DNA of 64,000 nucleotides from Glossina fuscipes (lineage: Eukaryota > Arthropoda > Insecta > Diptera > Glossinidae): contig NW_023998427.1 of assembly GCF_014805625.2 (NCBI RefSeq), positions 2,360,092 to 2,424,091 on the forward strand, written 5' to 3'. The notes beneath the pieces were generated by a model, which saw nothing but the letters and a program-made list of their open reading frames with translations, was not told the DNA's origin and did not search any database. Position 1 is the first letter of the stretch. Every line of letters begins with the position of its first letter. Shown piece after piece: positions 37,558 to 49,101 of this stretch. The position numbers and the translations under genes were made by a program.

Positions 37558-38344
37558 TTACATTGAAATGTAAGTTTAACTTGACTTAAGATGATGAGAT
37601 TTCTCATCTTCTACGTCTGTAAATGTAGTCGTCGTCTTTTCCTTTTTAACAACAACTTGACAGGAATAGTGTAAGTTGTTTTTCTATGCAAGTATGTGTA
37701 TAGATTCATGAATGTACTAGATGATGGATGTACAAACGTATATTGAAAAAAATATATGCCTGCCCCATCATCCCCTTTCGACGTCTTTACCGCAATTCTG
37801 GAGATCAACGAAGTAAAAAAGATACAAAAAAAAAAAAAAAAAAAAAAATAGATGCTTAATGTTCTTTTTTCAGTTGTTACACTTTGAACAGAAACTTAAA
37901 TATGAAGATGTACCATAAAGTGGCGGCGTTTAGTGTTTGGTTAGAATATATGTTTGAAAAATAAAACAGAAAGACGAGAGAAGAAGATAAAGACGAGGAA
38001 AACCCGGGAAAACACTCGTGAAAAGTTTTATTTATCTTTTAATTTAAAGTTCATATCTGTAAGTTAAGGTAGCACGCAATAACTTACTCAGAACGATTTT
38101 CACTAAATTATTTAGAGCAAATTAAACAAAAAAAAAAAAGAAGAAAAAGCGAATGAAAGATTATATTTAGCTTAATGTAATTATTTTAATAATCACTACT
38201 AGTCAGAGAAGGGCGAAGGCAACTGTTTTAGCAGCCACTTCCAAGCGAAACATCTTTAAGCGCGCTTCAGTGTCCACAGGACACGATATTATTCGAAATC
38301 ATTTTTATAACAAGATAATTTTCGGGTTTCATTGCGTGTGCGCT

Positions 38345-39168
38345 TCTCTAAAATTCTTGTGTTTGCAGACGATGTGAAATTGTTAACTCAGTGACTGACC
38401 TAGATGGGCTGCAATCTGATCTGACTGGCAATCTGAATGACTCGTGTTCTGTCAACGGTGTCTCACGTAATTTAAGTAAATGTAAGAAAATGCCCTTCTA
38501 TTGGGTGTCTCTACTGCTTATTCTCCTGTTTGTATCTTTGCTTTAAAGATTTGACCCAATTTTAGCCTTCACATTACGTTTTCCGTTGGCTAAGGCTAAG
38601 TCAGTTTTAGACTTTATTAGGAGATGGACTAAAAAATTTGATGATCCGTATATTTGCAAACGCCTACACTCTGCTCAAAGAAATTTTCCTCTCATCGCTT
38701 TACAACGCCATGGTTTTCCGATAGAATTCTTCTGTCATATGAACAAAGACTTAATCTGATGCGGCTACCGTCATTGGTCTGGAGATTGGAAATAATTGGA
38801 ATGGTTTTTATGGTTAAATAAATTCGGGACTGAGTTTCCTCTTCTTATCTGCTAAACATAGTTCCATGTTGGTCTGCACGTGAGTTTATTTCTGTGCGAC
38901 TGCTCCCATTGCCTCACAAATTATCTACTGTTTGGTGCCTTTAGCTTGCTAAGTAGGCTTCATAATAGGAATTACTATCGCTTTGATCAGTTTGCTGATT
39001 CTGTTATTACAATTAACAGACACACTGTTATGATAATGCACATAGTTGTAAATTGAAAATGTGGAATTTAATGAACTGTTGTGTCATGCTGGGTAATATA
39101 AGTAATTAATGCGCACTAGACGGTTAGGTAGTTTCTTATGTTCTTCTTATTATTATTATTATTATTAT
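38345..39168 (+). mobile_element. Non-LTR retrotransposon 3' end with TTA tail
   Basis: The plus strand carries an RT catalytic box SKILVFADDVKLLT (FADD codons at 38362-38373), then LDGLQSDLTGNLNDSCSVNG, VSRNLSKCKKM, PLAKAKSVLDFIRRWTKKFD, DPYICKRL and, after an internal deletion, SYEQRLNLMRLPSLVWRLEI. This is the usual order of RT palm end, thumb and C-terminal region in a jockey-superfamily LINE. Frameshifts and stops interrupt it repeatedly. It ends at a TTA trinucleotide tail (39147-39168), as expected for the 3' terminus. The 5' part is absent, consistent with 5' truncation. Confidence 0.75.
39147..39168 (+). repeat. TTA repeat, LINE tail
   Basis: Seven TTA units directly after the LINE C-terminal sequence. 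Confidence 0.7.
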
Positions 39169-39319
39169 CAATAGTAATATTAGCTTATAGTTTAACTTTC
39201 GTGTTTCATTTGGAATTTGTTTTTGTGACAAAATTTGAAATAAATGAAAAATAAATAATCAATCACACTAATATGAGTATTCAATAATAACAATGACACA
39301 AAACAATATAAATAGCGAG

Positions 39320-39500
39320 TGAAAGCATTATGAAGGGTCATGGCCTACCATTAAATACCCTACACCATCTTACATTCATGTTACGATTTGTCAAAGTAAG
39401 ACGTTATATGGAAAGTAGTCAAAAAAGTGGTCCAATTTGAACCATTTTTAATAGCGTTCGTTCATCGTTCGGCCAAAATACATCGCTGCTGCAAATCTTA
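39320..39500 (+). repeat. Dispersed repeat R1
   Basis: Contains ATTAAATACCCTACACCATC, AAGACGTTATATGGAAAGTA, AAAGTGGTCCAATTTGAACC and ATAGCGTTCGTTCATCG. It is truncated about 40 bases before the mariner fragment that starts near 39545. Confidence 0.7.
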
Positions 39501-39544
39501 TCTTATCTTATATATATTTTGGCACATCTTCAACTTCTATTAAT

Positions 39545-39610
39545 CGCTCATCTGCTAAATATGGCTGCGTCGATCTGAATAAGTAGTAATCGCAAGGAAC
39601 GAAGTTTGCA
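39545..39610 (-). mobile_element. Short mariner fragment (copy 3)
   Basis: GCTGCGTCGATCTGAATAAG at 39564 matches GCTGCATCGATCTGAACAGA at 11418 and TGCATCGATCTGAACGTGTA at 33847, the codons for the LFRSMQH-like motif of the mariner relics. Only about 60 bases are alignable. Confidence 0.5.
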
Positions 39611-40585
39611 GAACACAGCAGTGCCCAGTCTTAGCTGAAAATCCCCTCCTTGATTGTATTTCGGGTAGATGGAAGGACGGGAGTATGGTAACTTCAGCTT
39701 CACATTTTCCAGGCTTAAGCCAGTTAAAAACACAAGAAATCGCAGTGACATCCATCTCCTTAAACTGTGATATACTGAAAGTTATATCATATCATGTTCA
39801 TCACTATGACATTATACGAGCAAAATCTTACTCTGCTACATTTCCACTATATTGTTACTATTATTTATTTTTTGATTGTCAAGAGAAGGATTGTTAATGA
39901 ACACTAATATCGAGTTGAGGATCTACTTACGTATAGTAGCCGTGACGACAATAATAAAAATCTTCCTTTTAGCTTCTTGACATAGCGTGAGATTATATGT
40001 ATATTTCACTTGTGTAATTGTATTAAAATAGAGGTTAACTACTTTCTCTGTTGCGAATGACTTTGACTTGATTTGATCGACCTCAATAAGATCGGTCTTC
40101 ACAAACTAAATTGACGTTTCGAACTTACTATGAAATGAATTCCTTTCGTATTCTTTCTTAGTAGAGTTTTATAAATCATTTTTTTATTTTATCTAAAGAT
40201 AATCTATGAAATAATTAATTTTATTTATATACAATACAAAAAAAAAAAAATTCATTCGGTTTTATTCAATATTTTTTTAATCAATTTTTACTTAAAACAA
40301 TCAAAAGCCAATGGCTTTTTGCGTTCTTAACTAATATGAAAAAATTTTCCATTTTCCTTTTTGTTTTCTCTTGTTTTGACTTTTGTATAAGATTTAAATG
40401 TAAAAATGAAAAATTTAATTGAATAGCATTCGTAATAAAATTGTATTAGTGTAAACGAATTTCATTAATTATTTTTCTCTTTTTTTGGTAATTTATTCTT
40501 TTGTTCTACTTTGCTTTACTTTGCTTTGCTCTGTACATCCATCCATTTTCATGGCGTATATGTTAATTTCGTCTTTCTATTTGTA

Positions 40586-40591
<6 letters not shown>

Positions 40592-40626
<35 letters not shown>
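40592..40626. repeat. AT microsatellite
   Basis: About seventeen AT units. Confidence 0.9.
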
Positions 40627-40629
<3 letters not shown>

Positions 40630-40784
40630 CTTTAAAATATTAATATATGTGTATATATACCTTATATAAGCACATAGAGATTAGGATATCAACGCTTTTA
40701 CAGAATACTTGTGTGCTTTTGTATGATTTTGTTAGAATTGAAAAAAAAGTAGGAAAACAAACAAAAAAATAAGAAAGAAAATTA

Positions 40785-41705
40785 AATTCGGTCGGGACTG
40801 AATCTTTTATGCCTAGTACCGTTTACCCCCAAAAAAAGACAAAAGAAGTACAAGAACAAAATTCTCATGCTCTTTAATATGGAGCGGGCGCAGTTGATTT
40901 CTTCTATTTTCAAAATAAAAGTTTTTGTCGTAGGGGTATGTGGGCGTTGTAGGCGCTGTAGGCGTTGTAGGCGTGTCTTTTGAAAAGTTTAATTCAATTC
41001 CAAATTGTTTTTTTCATTTTCATTAACGGAAGAAGAATATTTACCCCCAAATACTACAGAGTTGCGCAAATAGACAGATGGACAGACGAACAAGCGGACA
41101 TGTTTAGGTGCATTCAAGAGCCAAGAATTTGCTTGCTTTATGGGATTTTTTAAGCTTGTTTGTGCGCTTTATAAAGGTCTTAAAAAATAATTCAATTTTG
41201 ATACACTATAATATTGGCTAGGCGTGGTCAATTTTCTTCTTTCGTGTTGTACACATCGCCCATAGAATATGCATTCAAAGTTATGTACGTTTATTTGCTA
41301 TGTAAATTTATGAGTAATGAGCAAAACAAAACCAATTTTTCATTCCTTTTGAAGAATAAAGGTGTTCTCAATAGACGTGGCGTTGTGGACGTGTCTTTCG
41401 ACCCATTTGGCCCATTTTTAACATTAAACTGCGTGCAACCACTTTCAATGTTTTTGCCAAATTTGAAGGAGGTAGAAGAGAACTGATCTCAGGTTCAGTT
41501 TCAATGCTAATTTCCATGCAAGAGCTTTTAATCCCTTTCGCCAAATCTGAAGCTGAAGTTTGCTGCATTTTTGCGTTTACCGCAGACAGGCGGACCTACT
41601 TAAATCAGTTTAAAATTTGATGTTGATCAGGAAGAATCTATACTTTGTGGCGTCTCTGAGGCTTGCTTTTGGATGTTGCAAATGTGTCGACAAACCTTTT
41701 ATGCT
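40785..41705 (+). repeat. Dispersed repeat R2, longest copy
   Basis: Runs from ATTCGGTCGGGACTGAATC through GTTGCGCAAATAGACAG, GCGCTTTATAAAGGTCTTA, TTGGCTAGGCGTGGTCAA, CATCGCCCATAGAATATGC, GTGTCTTTCGACCCATTTGG, GAAGCTGAAGTTTGCTGCA to TTGATGTTGATCAG and CTTTGTGGCGTCTCTGA. The 90-codon frame at 41214-41486 is inside the repeat and not a gene. A 9-base tandem repeat lies at 40943-40973. Confidence 0.75.
40943..40973. repeat. 9-bp tandem repeat within R2
   Basis: Three full units of GGCGTTGTA (middle unit GGCGCTGTA) plus four bases. Confidence 0.9.
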
Positions 41706-42585
41706 TCTTTTACGTGCAAAAAAAAAAAACGTGTAAAAATTGAAAATATTTTATTAACCTAAGTTAAGTGAAACCAAAAAAAAAATATCTGTATCTGTGC
41801 TTTTGAATGAAAAGTTCTTGACGTAATTGATATTCTCTGTTTAAGTCATAAATTGATATCCACAAGAAGAAATTAAGTCTTAAATCGTTTTACATTTACT
41901 AAGTAGACAAAAATAAGCATTTATTTATTTGGTTTCGGGTTTTTGTTTCCTTTTTTTTTGTTGTTGTTAAATGTATTAATAAAGATGGAAAAATATCAAA
42001 ACATTCGCTACAAATTGCGAATAATCTCGCTTTTGTTATTGTTAAGATTTTATTGTTTATACTTTGAACGATTGTTTTCATCTTCTTCATCGGCGTTTGT
42101 TTTTTTTTAATTGCGTTTTATTTCCTTTCCTTGTTTTTTTTTGTTAATTTCTTTGATGTGTTGTATACGCGTGTGCTTTGCGCTATGATTTATTAAGGAC
42201 GCAATCTGGGTAGTTATCTTGTAATTAATTGAAGTGCCTGCATTTCAAGCAATTTTCTTTTGCGCTTGGGCTGGTTGGTGTGTAATGCATTTGGAATAAA
42301 CTTGCGGTGGATATGAGTCATATGGAAAATTGTTAGTTTTGCGATTAACAGAGGATTTAAATTAAAATTGAAAAACACTGAAAAACGTTTTCCTTGACCG
42401 CATGCTATTAGATTGATTTTAGTATAGCTTTAAACTTTTTCAAAAGAATTATTATTTTCAGATAGGCGTTGCCTTTCACTACTAATGGAAACGTAAGTGA
42501 GCAATTCCATCTATATTTATTTATTTTTCTCCTTTTTTTTTCCTTGCGCTAACTGCTTAGTTAATAATTTTAAATATATATTTGC

Positions 42586-42606
42586 ATATATATATATATA
42601 TATATA
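42586..42606. repeat. AT microsatellite
   Basis: About ten AT units. Confidence 0.85.
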
Positions 42607-44029
42607 CATAATGGCGACTCGAAGTCGTCGTAAAAGTTGATGTCGCCTCATAAGCGACGTAGGATTGCAGAAGATTAATAGCAATGATTGAAGTTACCAG
42701 CCACTTACTATATAGTCTAAGAATCGTATTTGCCAAGAATTGGTTGTTGCTGTTGGAGTTATCTGTGTATCCAGGTTTAGTTTGCTTTTGTCTGCTTATA
42801 AGACCTTCATGCCATTTTCAATAAAAAGTTCGAATTCGTGTGCGGTCCCATTATTAATTAATCATTATAAGCCGGCTTTGATAATATGAGTCAGTAGCAA
42901 GAGGTCACGCCGTTGTATTTTCTCCCGGGAATATGAACTGGTTAGGATTGATTTATCGTGAACCTCAATCGCGGTTCAATTTAAGCTAGATGACGCATGG
43001 GAACTTTGAGAGTCGGCGGTACAACCTATCTCTTATACGCATATATTCAACATAAATGTTTTGTATTTTAAACCAAGTACTCTTGACATATTCCCTATAT
43101 GTGTAACATGGTGATAGGCGGAAAGAAGAAGGGAAAGAGATGAGGTGTGCCTACCGCAGCCAAATGCGTGTGTATCGAATCTGTAAATGTTATTGCCTTT
43201 CCCTTATCGACCGGAGATACATCCACTACGCTGCAGCCACCTCCCTGTTTCTTTCTTTCTATTTTCTCATTTCGTTCTGGCCGTTACCGCGTTACACGAA
43301 GCCAAGTTTTTTTTTCCAATTTTTCTATGCCGTCGACTTACATTTAAAGTTCAAAAATCAGTTGAAACGATTCCAGAATTTTTACGCATTTAGTAAAAAG
43401 AGGATAATCATTTTTACAATTTATTTTTCGACATCTAATACTGTCACAAATATTCGCTCAAAATAACCAAATGATATGTATATCATTTAGTTAAACGATA
43501 TAATAATCGAGTTTTTGATTTATTTCACTGCAAACGTTCCCTGCCTACAAAAAATTTCAGTGGAACATACCCTTTCCTTTCCATTCTCTAACTCGTTTAT
43601 CAGATGCTAGTAACAATAAGAAAAAATACATTATTATACATCGATCGGCTTGCAGAGTTATTTTTGCCTTTTGAATCCATCAGATAATCAAATATTATTT
43701 AAAAAAAGAAATCGAAGGAGATTGTCTTAGAATTTCAATTAACTTTAGGGATGGATTTAGTTACGCCCCTTATTTCTCTACGTTAATTTGTCACTTGTTG
43801 TGTCCATGAAATGAGAAAAACGAAACACACACACTTCAAATATTTCCAGTGTGCATTCATAACTCAATACGATCCTCTAATAAGGGAAGATAGCCTGTAA
43901 AAATACATCGAATTTTTTTTAAATTTAGTTGTGTTTGTAAAAGCACATAAGTTGTGCATTGTACGCGGGAAAGTATAGAAACATCATGTTAAGAAAATCA
44001 ATGCATAAGAAAGAAGGAAATATATAATG

Positions 44030-44300
44030 AGTGACGTCCCACTAATAACTCTGTCTTATACCGTTTAGTTGAGTACATGTTTTCATATAACGAGTTTTCA
44101 AAATTATGCATTATATGGGAAGCGATGGAAAAAGTGCTCCGATCCGAACCATTTCCAATGGCGTTCATCACTGAGCCAAAACACGTCATTGTATTAAACT
44201 CCATCCAAATATTTCAAATTTGCGGCCGGTAAATTGAACATAAGAAAGCATGGCGGACTGATGGACGGACAACCTTAAACGTATTCAGTTTATATGTATG
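44030..44300 (+). repeat. Dispersed repeat R1
   Basis: Contains GCATTATATGGGAAGCGATG, AAAGTGCTCCGATCCGAACC, TTTCCAATGGCGTTCATC, AAAACACGTCATTGTATTAA and GACGGACAACCTTAAACG in R1 order. Confidence 0.75.
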
Positions 44301-45639
44301 TACAGAGTACCGTGTACAACGTCCACTACAACGGTTTTTAGGCAAAAATCGACTGAAGTTGTACGGATGAGAGCTATTACAAAATTCAAATCAATTTCAT
44401 TTTAATGCGAAGAGTACGGACGCTATCAATTTTTACACGTTTATGTACCGGCATCATTCATTTGCGTAACACAATCGATTATAAACAAGCTAAAATGCTT
44501 TAACCGGGCAAATCGGAAATAGTTCGCAAACACTTTTCTTATTGCAATCGAAACTTAACAATTTAACGAATATCGTTTTATAGAATTATGTAACATAAAA
44601 ATTTATAAAAATGATATTTGAAAAAGTTCTTACATAATAGAAGATTCCAAACGTGAGCCGCTATGATTCAAATTTCGTACATTTCAAGGTTTTGTATTGA
44701 AAAAAGGCATAATTTTCCACTTATGTGGAGTGCTTGCAATTAAATCGAACCAGCATAGGAAAATTTATTACTCATGAGAAACTGAAGTATAATATACTCC
44801 GGAAAATAGGTCAAATGTATTGGGTTCTATCACAGTACCATCGTATTTGATACCTGCTCGTGAGGACTACTTTCATTGCCCTTCGCAAGTTAAATACGCA
44901 CAGTGCACAGTGAGTAAAGTGCAGCCGAAAAAGTGGATAAAGTGCATTTCAGAAAACAAGCAACGCATAGAATGCTTCTAAAACCTTGTGGGACACGTTC
45001 GAAACTGAATTTGTAAATGTTTGAACCTGTTAGGTCAAAGATTCTTTGCCAAGTTTCGTCCAAAGAAAGTCGTCGACTTGCGCGATAATGGCATTTTTCA
45101 GTCCATGGTGGAAAATAACATAATGACACAAAGCATTTTCAAATTCAAAATGTTTTATTTAAAATACGAGAAAACTTTCCCATCAATCTAATCTATGTCG
45201 AACCATAAAATTATTAAAAATTACACGTCGTTGCCGCAAAAAAGCTCTATTTTTGTACAACATTTTAATCGATGAGAGAGCGTTGAAAAAAATTATGTCT
45301 TTGCATCCAAATATTTCATATATACGTTCAAATTTATTCAGTATGCGCATGTACTATATATCACCGATTTGTTTTGAGAAATATATAAAATGCAAATTTT
45401 TTTCATGTAATGATTATTTCAATTTTATGTTGAGGGCGGTCGTAAGAATGGTGCGAGCCGATCAGTTGTCAATGAATCTCGCCCTTAGCTGAAAGTAGCT
45501 CAGTGAACCAAATATCTCCATTAATGTGGCTTTTATAATGAACACTGAATTCATCGACAGAGATCAGACGATCTATGGACGAAATGGTGTATGATCCTTG
45601 TCTGATTATTGCGTTTTAACTTGTTATATTCACTAGCGA

Positions 45640-45960
45640 AGGAATCGACCGCAGGGAAGAAACCTTTAGAAATTCTACAAAATATATTAATTGTCGATCA
45701 ATATCAAATACTGAATTGATTGAAGTGTGTCTCTCTATCTATGTGTCGGTCTGTCCGTATCTGTCCGTATGTGCAATGTCCCGGTCGCAAAAATGTGGAT
45801 AACGGTTTCAAATGAAGCAAAAACACTGGAAGTTCTTGTAAACAGTTTGGTATTGAAAACGACCCAAATCGGTTGAAGAACATGGGCTACAGTGAAGAAA
45901 AGTCTTTTTTCAAGGCCAAACAAAAAAATAGCTTTTTTGCTCGTTACCCACAAATTGCAG
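45640..45960 (+). repeat. Dispersed repeat with GTCTGTCCG tract
   Basis: Contains CGGTCTGTCCGTATCTGTCC and then CTGGAAGTTCTTGTAAACAG and TTTGGTATTGAAAACGACCC. The latter part resembles 21065-21115 (TTGAAAGTTCTTATGCACAG, TTTGGTATTAAAAATGGTC), so it is a further small repeat family or an R2 extension. Confidence 0.5.
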
Positions 45961-48815
45961 GACATAGAATTATGACAAATTCCGCGTATTATCTGTGATT
46001 TCTTTTTACGCAGCCTATTTTATGGGATTCTATAGTCTTTTGATTTTTCCTTTTTTTTATGATAAAAGCGGCGGATGTAAAAGATTCGATTACAGCCAAA
46101 GATAGTTTTCTTACTTATTAATAAGTTTGCTTGATTTCTGCAAAACCAGTCAAACTAGATTTATGCGACAGCCATTTAAGTCTTCTATGGATATACCAAA
46201 AATTTGGAGTGGATTTATGCCTTCGAAAATTTCTTAGAAATTCTCTTCTCTTCTTTGTGTAGGGTAATGTTGTGTTAGAAAAATGCCATATCTGAGAATT
46301 TGAATTTTCATGAAAATTATTCGATTTTCTAAGTAAAAACGAATTCCAAAGAAATGGGAAAACGAAGCACACATTCATAGCACGTTACTTGCGTCATGTA
46401 GCAGGCGATTCATAATAATTAGCAGGACATTTAGCGGAAAAACGGATGAATTTAGGTACAGTAACTTGCTTGTTAAAGGATATATAAGCAAAATATTTGC
46501 AGTAGACAAATTCAGCCAAAAAGTGAGTGGGGGAAGTTAGGCGAAAGTTAGTCGCGACAGTCGAGTCAAGAGTGAATGAATGGCAAGATTCGAACGGACA
46601 AGATCAGAACGTGAATTAAAGCATTGCAAATAGAAGTTGCTGTAAATAGTTCGTAAACAGATATCGTAAAAATTGTAAATAAACCGTATACTATCCCAAA
46701 AGAGATTTGAATAAATGATGTAAAATTATGCAAAACGGGTTACGGTTGAAGTGGTTGCTCTATGTCAATGCAGTGTATGACAAGCAATAATGATAATTGT
46801 CTTCGAAGTGCTTTTGTTTCTTTATTATAATAGCTTCAATGATTATTCGATGCTGTACGCTCAAGTCAAGTGTAGCTTAGCGAAATTACGGAACTCACTT
46901 ACTAGTAAAGACACAAATGTGGGTCAGGCGCAATAGGCTAACTTTATGCTAGAAGCAAGTTCGTTTCCATTCAGGAGGTATATTAATTACGTAAGATTAA
47001 TAAAAAAAGCGAATATTTTTAGCGCGAATTCAAAACTGATAACAGCTATTGAATGTGTGTGCAAGTTTGAGATCGACTTCCTCATAATCAGCAAAATGCA
47101 TCTTTGGAGAGGTTCGTAAATATCAAACGTAATTTAAGGTTACTAGAAAACACTTTTACTTATGCAACGTACAATGTAGTGTAAATTATGATGAGCATGA
47201 GCGTTTTAGGCGCCAAGAATATTTCTCTTTTAGTTTGTACAATACTCTATAGATATGTTACACTCAATCGGGCGATTCTCTTTTTGTTTGTATGTATACA
47301 TCGTTCCTTACAAATTTTACGATATTGTGAAGCGTAACTCGATCGGATAATAGCTTATCAATTGTAACCTAATCAGAAGAAGTGATGTGTGCTGAAAACA
47401 GGCGTTAGGGTACCACAGTTTAGTGGTGCTAACAACTTTTCCTGAGAGAGTCTTGTTGCAAGGGTCATGGAAAACTGACGACATCATGAGTTTTGACATG
47501 TTTGCGCCCGTTTTTCACCCTAACCGTACCACTTCTTCTTGATTGACAGTTTCTGGTGACAATTACATTTGGTTGACGCCACCCTCGCTTCCTAAGTCGA
47601 GTCACCATGGAGCATGGATTCAGCATTATGGCCGAGTTTAATGGTTTACTTAATCTGCATTTACTTAAACTTTTGATATCGTAATGGAGTGGCATAATGC
47701 TTGGAATTAATTGAAAAAAAAAAAAAAAAAACAAATTTCTCTCAAGTGGTGTCCTTTCTTTTATACAACTCATTGGACACTGAAAGATTTCAAAAATTAA
47801 TTTGTTTAAACTTTCCTTGACAGCTTCCGTTGCACCGTAAAGCTTAGAGGCAATACTTCTCAGAGGGAAAGGATACTTATACAAGTTGTACGACCTTGTA
47901 GTGATACTAATTACATTGCGTTCTCCGAAAATAGACAGAACTTGTTTAATTCCCATTGTTCGTAGACTCAACAAAGGAAACATTTTTGTATTCCGTAATA
48001 AATCTACGATTTTCTGTAATTTTTGCTAATTTTGTTTAATTATATACATTTGAAGCATTCATTAAAAACGTAAGAGATCATCGCACTGATACATACATAC
48101 ATTTTGCTTATAATACTCATATCGCGCTTCCAGAAACATGTATTTATAGCTTTGTGTGTTTATTTAATTCGTTTGAATATAAATTTATGAATCATTCGGT
48201 TAAAAAATATTTCAAAATTTAAAGAAAAGGTGTCGTAATCACTTTCCTAATTAAATTCATTTCTTTTATTTTAAATTAAAATTCTTGACAAATTTTATTG
48301 TAAACATGACAACACACTGAAGCCTTTATGCAGAGTATTTGATGTTCCTTTCAATCTCATTCATTCTTTATTAACGTGGTTTTGCCTAAGCTAACTAACA
48401 AACATATAAATGGTTTCTTTATTTATTTCTTTTTGTTTTTTTTAAATAACATAACGAGCCATGAATGAGTTTTGCGCAAAATTTCATATCTGTTTTGAAA
48501 ATTATTGTTCTGTTTCTTTGTGCAGCGTTATATGCACCACATATACAGCGGCCGGTTTATAGTTGCCGATATATCGAATAAACTCGATAGCTGTCGATTA
48601 TCGACTCGCTGTAATGAGTAGTAAGCTTATAGCAGTCAAGACAGTATGCATTTTTCTCGCCATCGAATGAAAAAGCCCTTGAATCATAGAATTTGCCGCC
48701 GAGGAACATGTACAAATTATGATTGGGTTTACTCGATATCAACAGCTACAAACCCGCCGCATATTTACTGGGCATTGAATATAAGAAGACTTCATGGAGA
48801 TTTATATATACGTAC

Positions 48816-49004
48816 GTTTACAAACTCGGCGATGATTTAAGGGTTTGGAAGGATCACGATAGAAACCTTCTTTGCAATAATGACAAAATCGACCCGTGGT
48901 CGCATGACGACAATTTTGACAAACTCCGCCAGATACACGTCCAGATAATTTGAATAGTTCCATGTTGAAACGGCATTGGCGCGCATGATTGTTGCAGTTG
49001 CAAA
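48816..49004 (-). CDS. NetA/NetB: Netrin exon: laminin-EGF repeat 2
   Basis: The acceptor on the minus strand reads TTTTGCTTTTACAG and the exon starts at 49004 with the last two bases of a split valine codon, followed by 62 complete codons and one base of the next codon. The protein opens [16 protein letters not shown], continues [16 protein letters not shown] and ends NHRRVCK. It contains the eight cysteines of a laminin-type EGF module and matches the second such module of netrins along its whole length; these repeats form the rod that contacts DCC/Frazzled. The donor is AAAC followed by GTACGT at 48815. A GTAAAC site 7 bases earlier would remove the last cysteine, so it is not preferred. 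The next exon is 25 kb away and joins to give a proline between CK and CECHP. Confidence 0.95.
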
Positions 49005-49074
49005 CTGTAAAAGCAAAAGAAAACAAAGAAAAAACAAAATGAAAAGAAATGTTAATGAAAAAGTCTTTTAAAGA

Positions 49075-49101
49075 ATATATATATATATATATATATATAT
49101 A
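49075..49101. repeat. AT microsatellite
   Basis: About thirteen AT units, 70 bases upstream of the laminin-EGF 2 exon acceptor. Confidence 0.9.

Larger units (their letters stand above)
23684..48815 (-). other. Netrin intron, 25.1 kb
   Basis: Phase-1 intron between laminin-EGF exons 2 and 3, donor GTACGT and acceptor GTTGCAG. It contains R1 and R2 repeats, a LINE RNase H remnant, a LINE 3' end, three mariner relics, microsatellites and the 10-N gap. The stretches 25550-26080, 28570-29700, 31000-31440, 34960-36200, 36540-38330, 41750-44020 and 45970-48800 hold no recognisable gene or element beyond simple repeats. Confidence 0.85.
7915..49004 (-). other. NetA/NetB: Netrin gene, 3' two-thirds (gene span in window)
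   Basis: Six minus-strand exons join in one frame through five GT-AG introns of 25,132, 94, 14,717, 119 and 69 bp, giving laminin-EGF repeat 2, laminin-EGF repeat 3, a linker and an NTR (C345C) domain. This is the C-terminal order of a secreted axon-guidance netrin, the ligand of Frazzled/DCC and UNC-5 receptors. All eight cysteines of each laminin-EGF repeat and six cysteines of the NTR domain are present. The first 450 or so residues (signal peptide, laminin N-terminal domain, first laminin-EGF repeat) are not in the window; the first exon here begins in mid-codon after a clear acceptor, so the gene continues past 64000. Flies carry two paralogues, NetA and NetB, and I cannot decide between them. 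Nothing suggests a pseudogene. Confidence 0.95.

Noticed and set aside
43140..43466. 108-codon plus-strand open frame with two overlapping frames
   Set aside because: Phe/Tyr/Ile-rich composition typical of random AT-rich DNA; no motif recognised.
44890..45129. Minus-strand frame containing SLDETWQRIFDLTGSNIYKF
   Set aside because: It looked briefly like a transposase piece, but I could not match an ordered set of motifs, so it is not called.
48802..48815. Alternative donors for the laminin-EGF 2 exon (GTATAT at 48811, GTAAAC at 48822)
   Set aside because: The first puts the next exon out of frame with an immediate stop; the second deletes the final cysteine of the EGF module.
48646..48953. 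Plus-strand open frames of 64 and 76 codons
   Set aside because: Antisense shadows of the laminin-EGF 2 exon and its donor region, without domain features.
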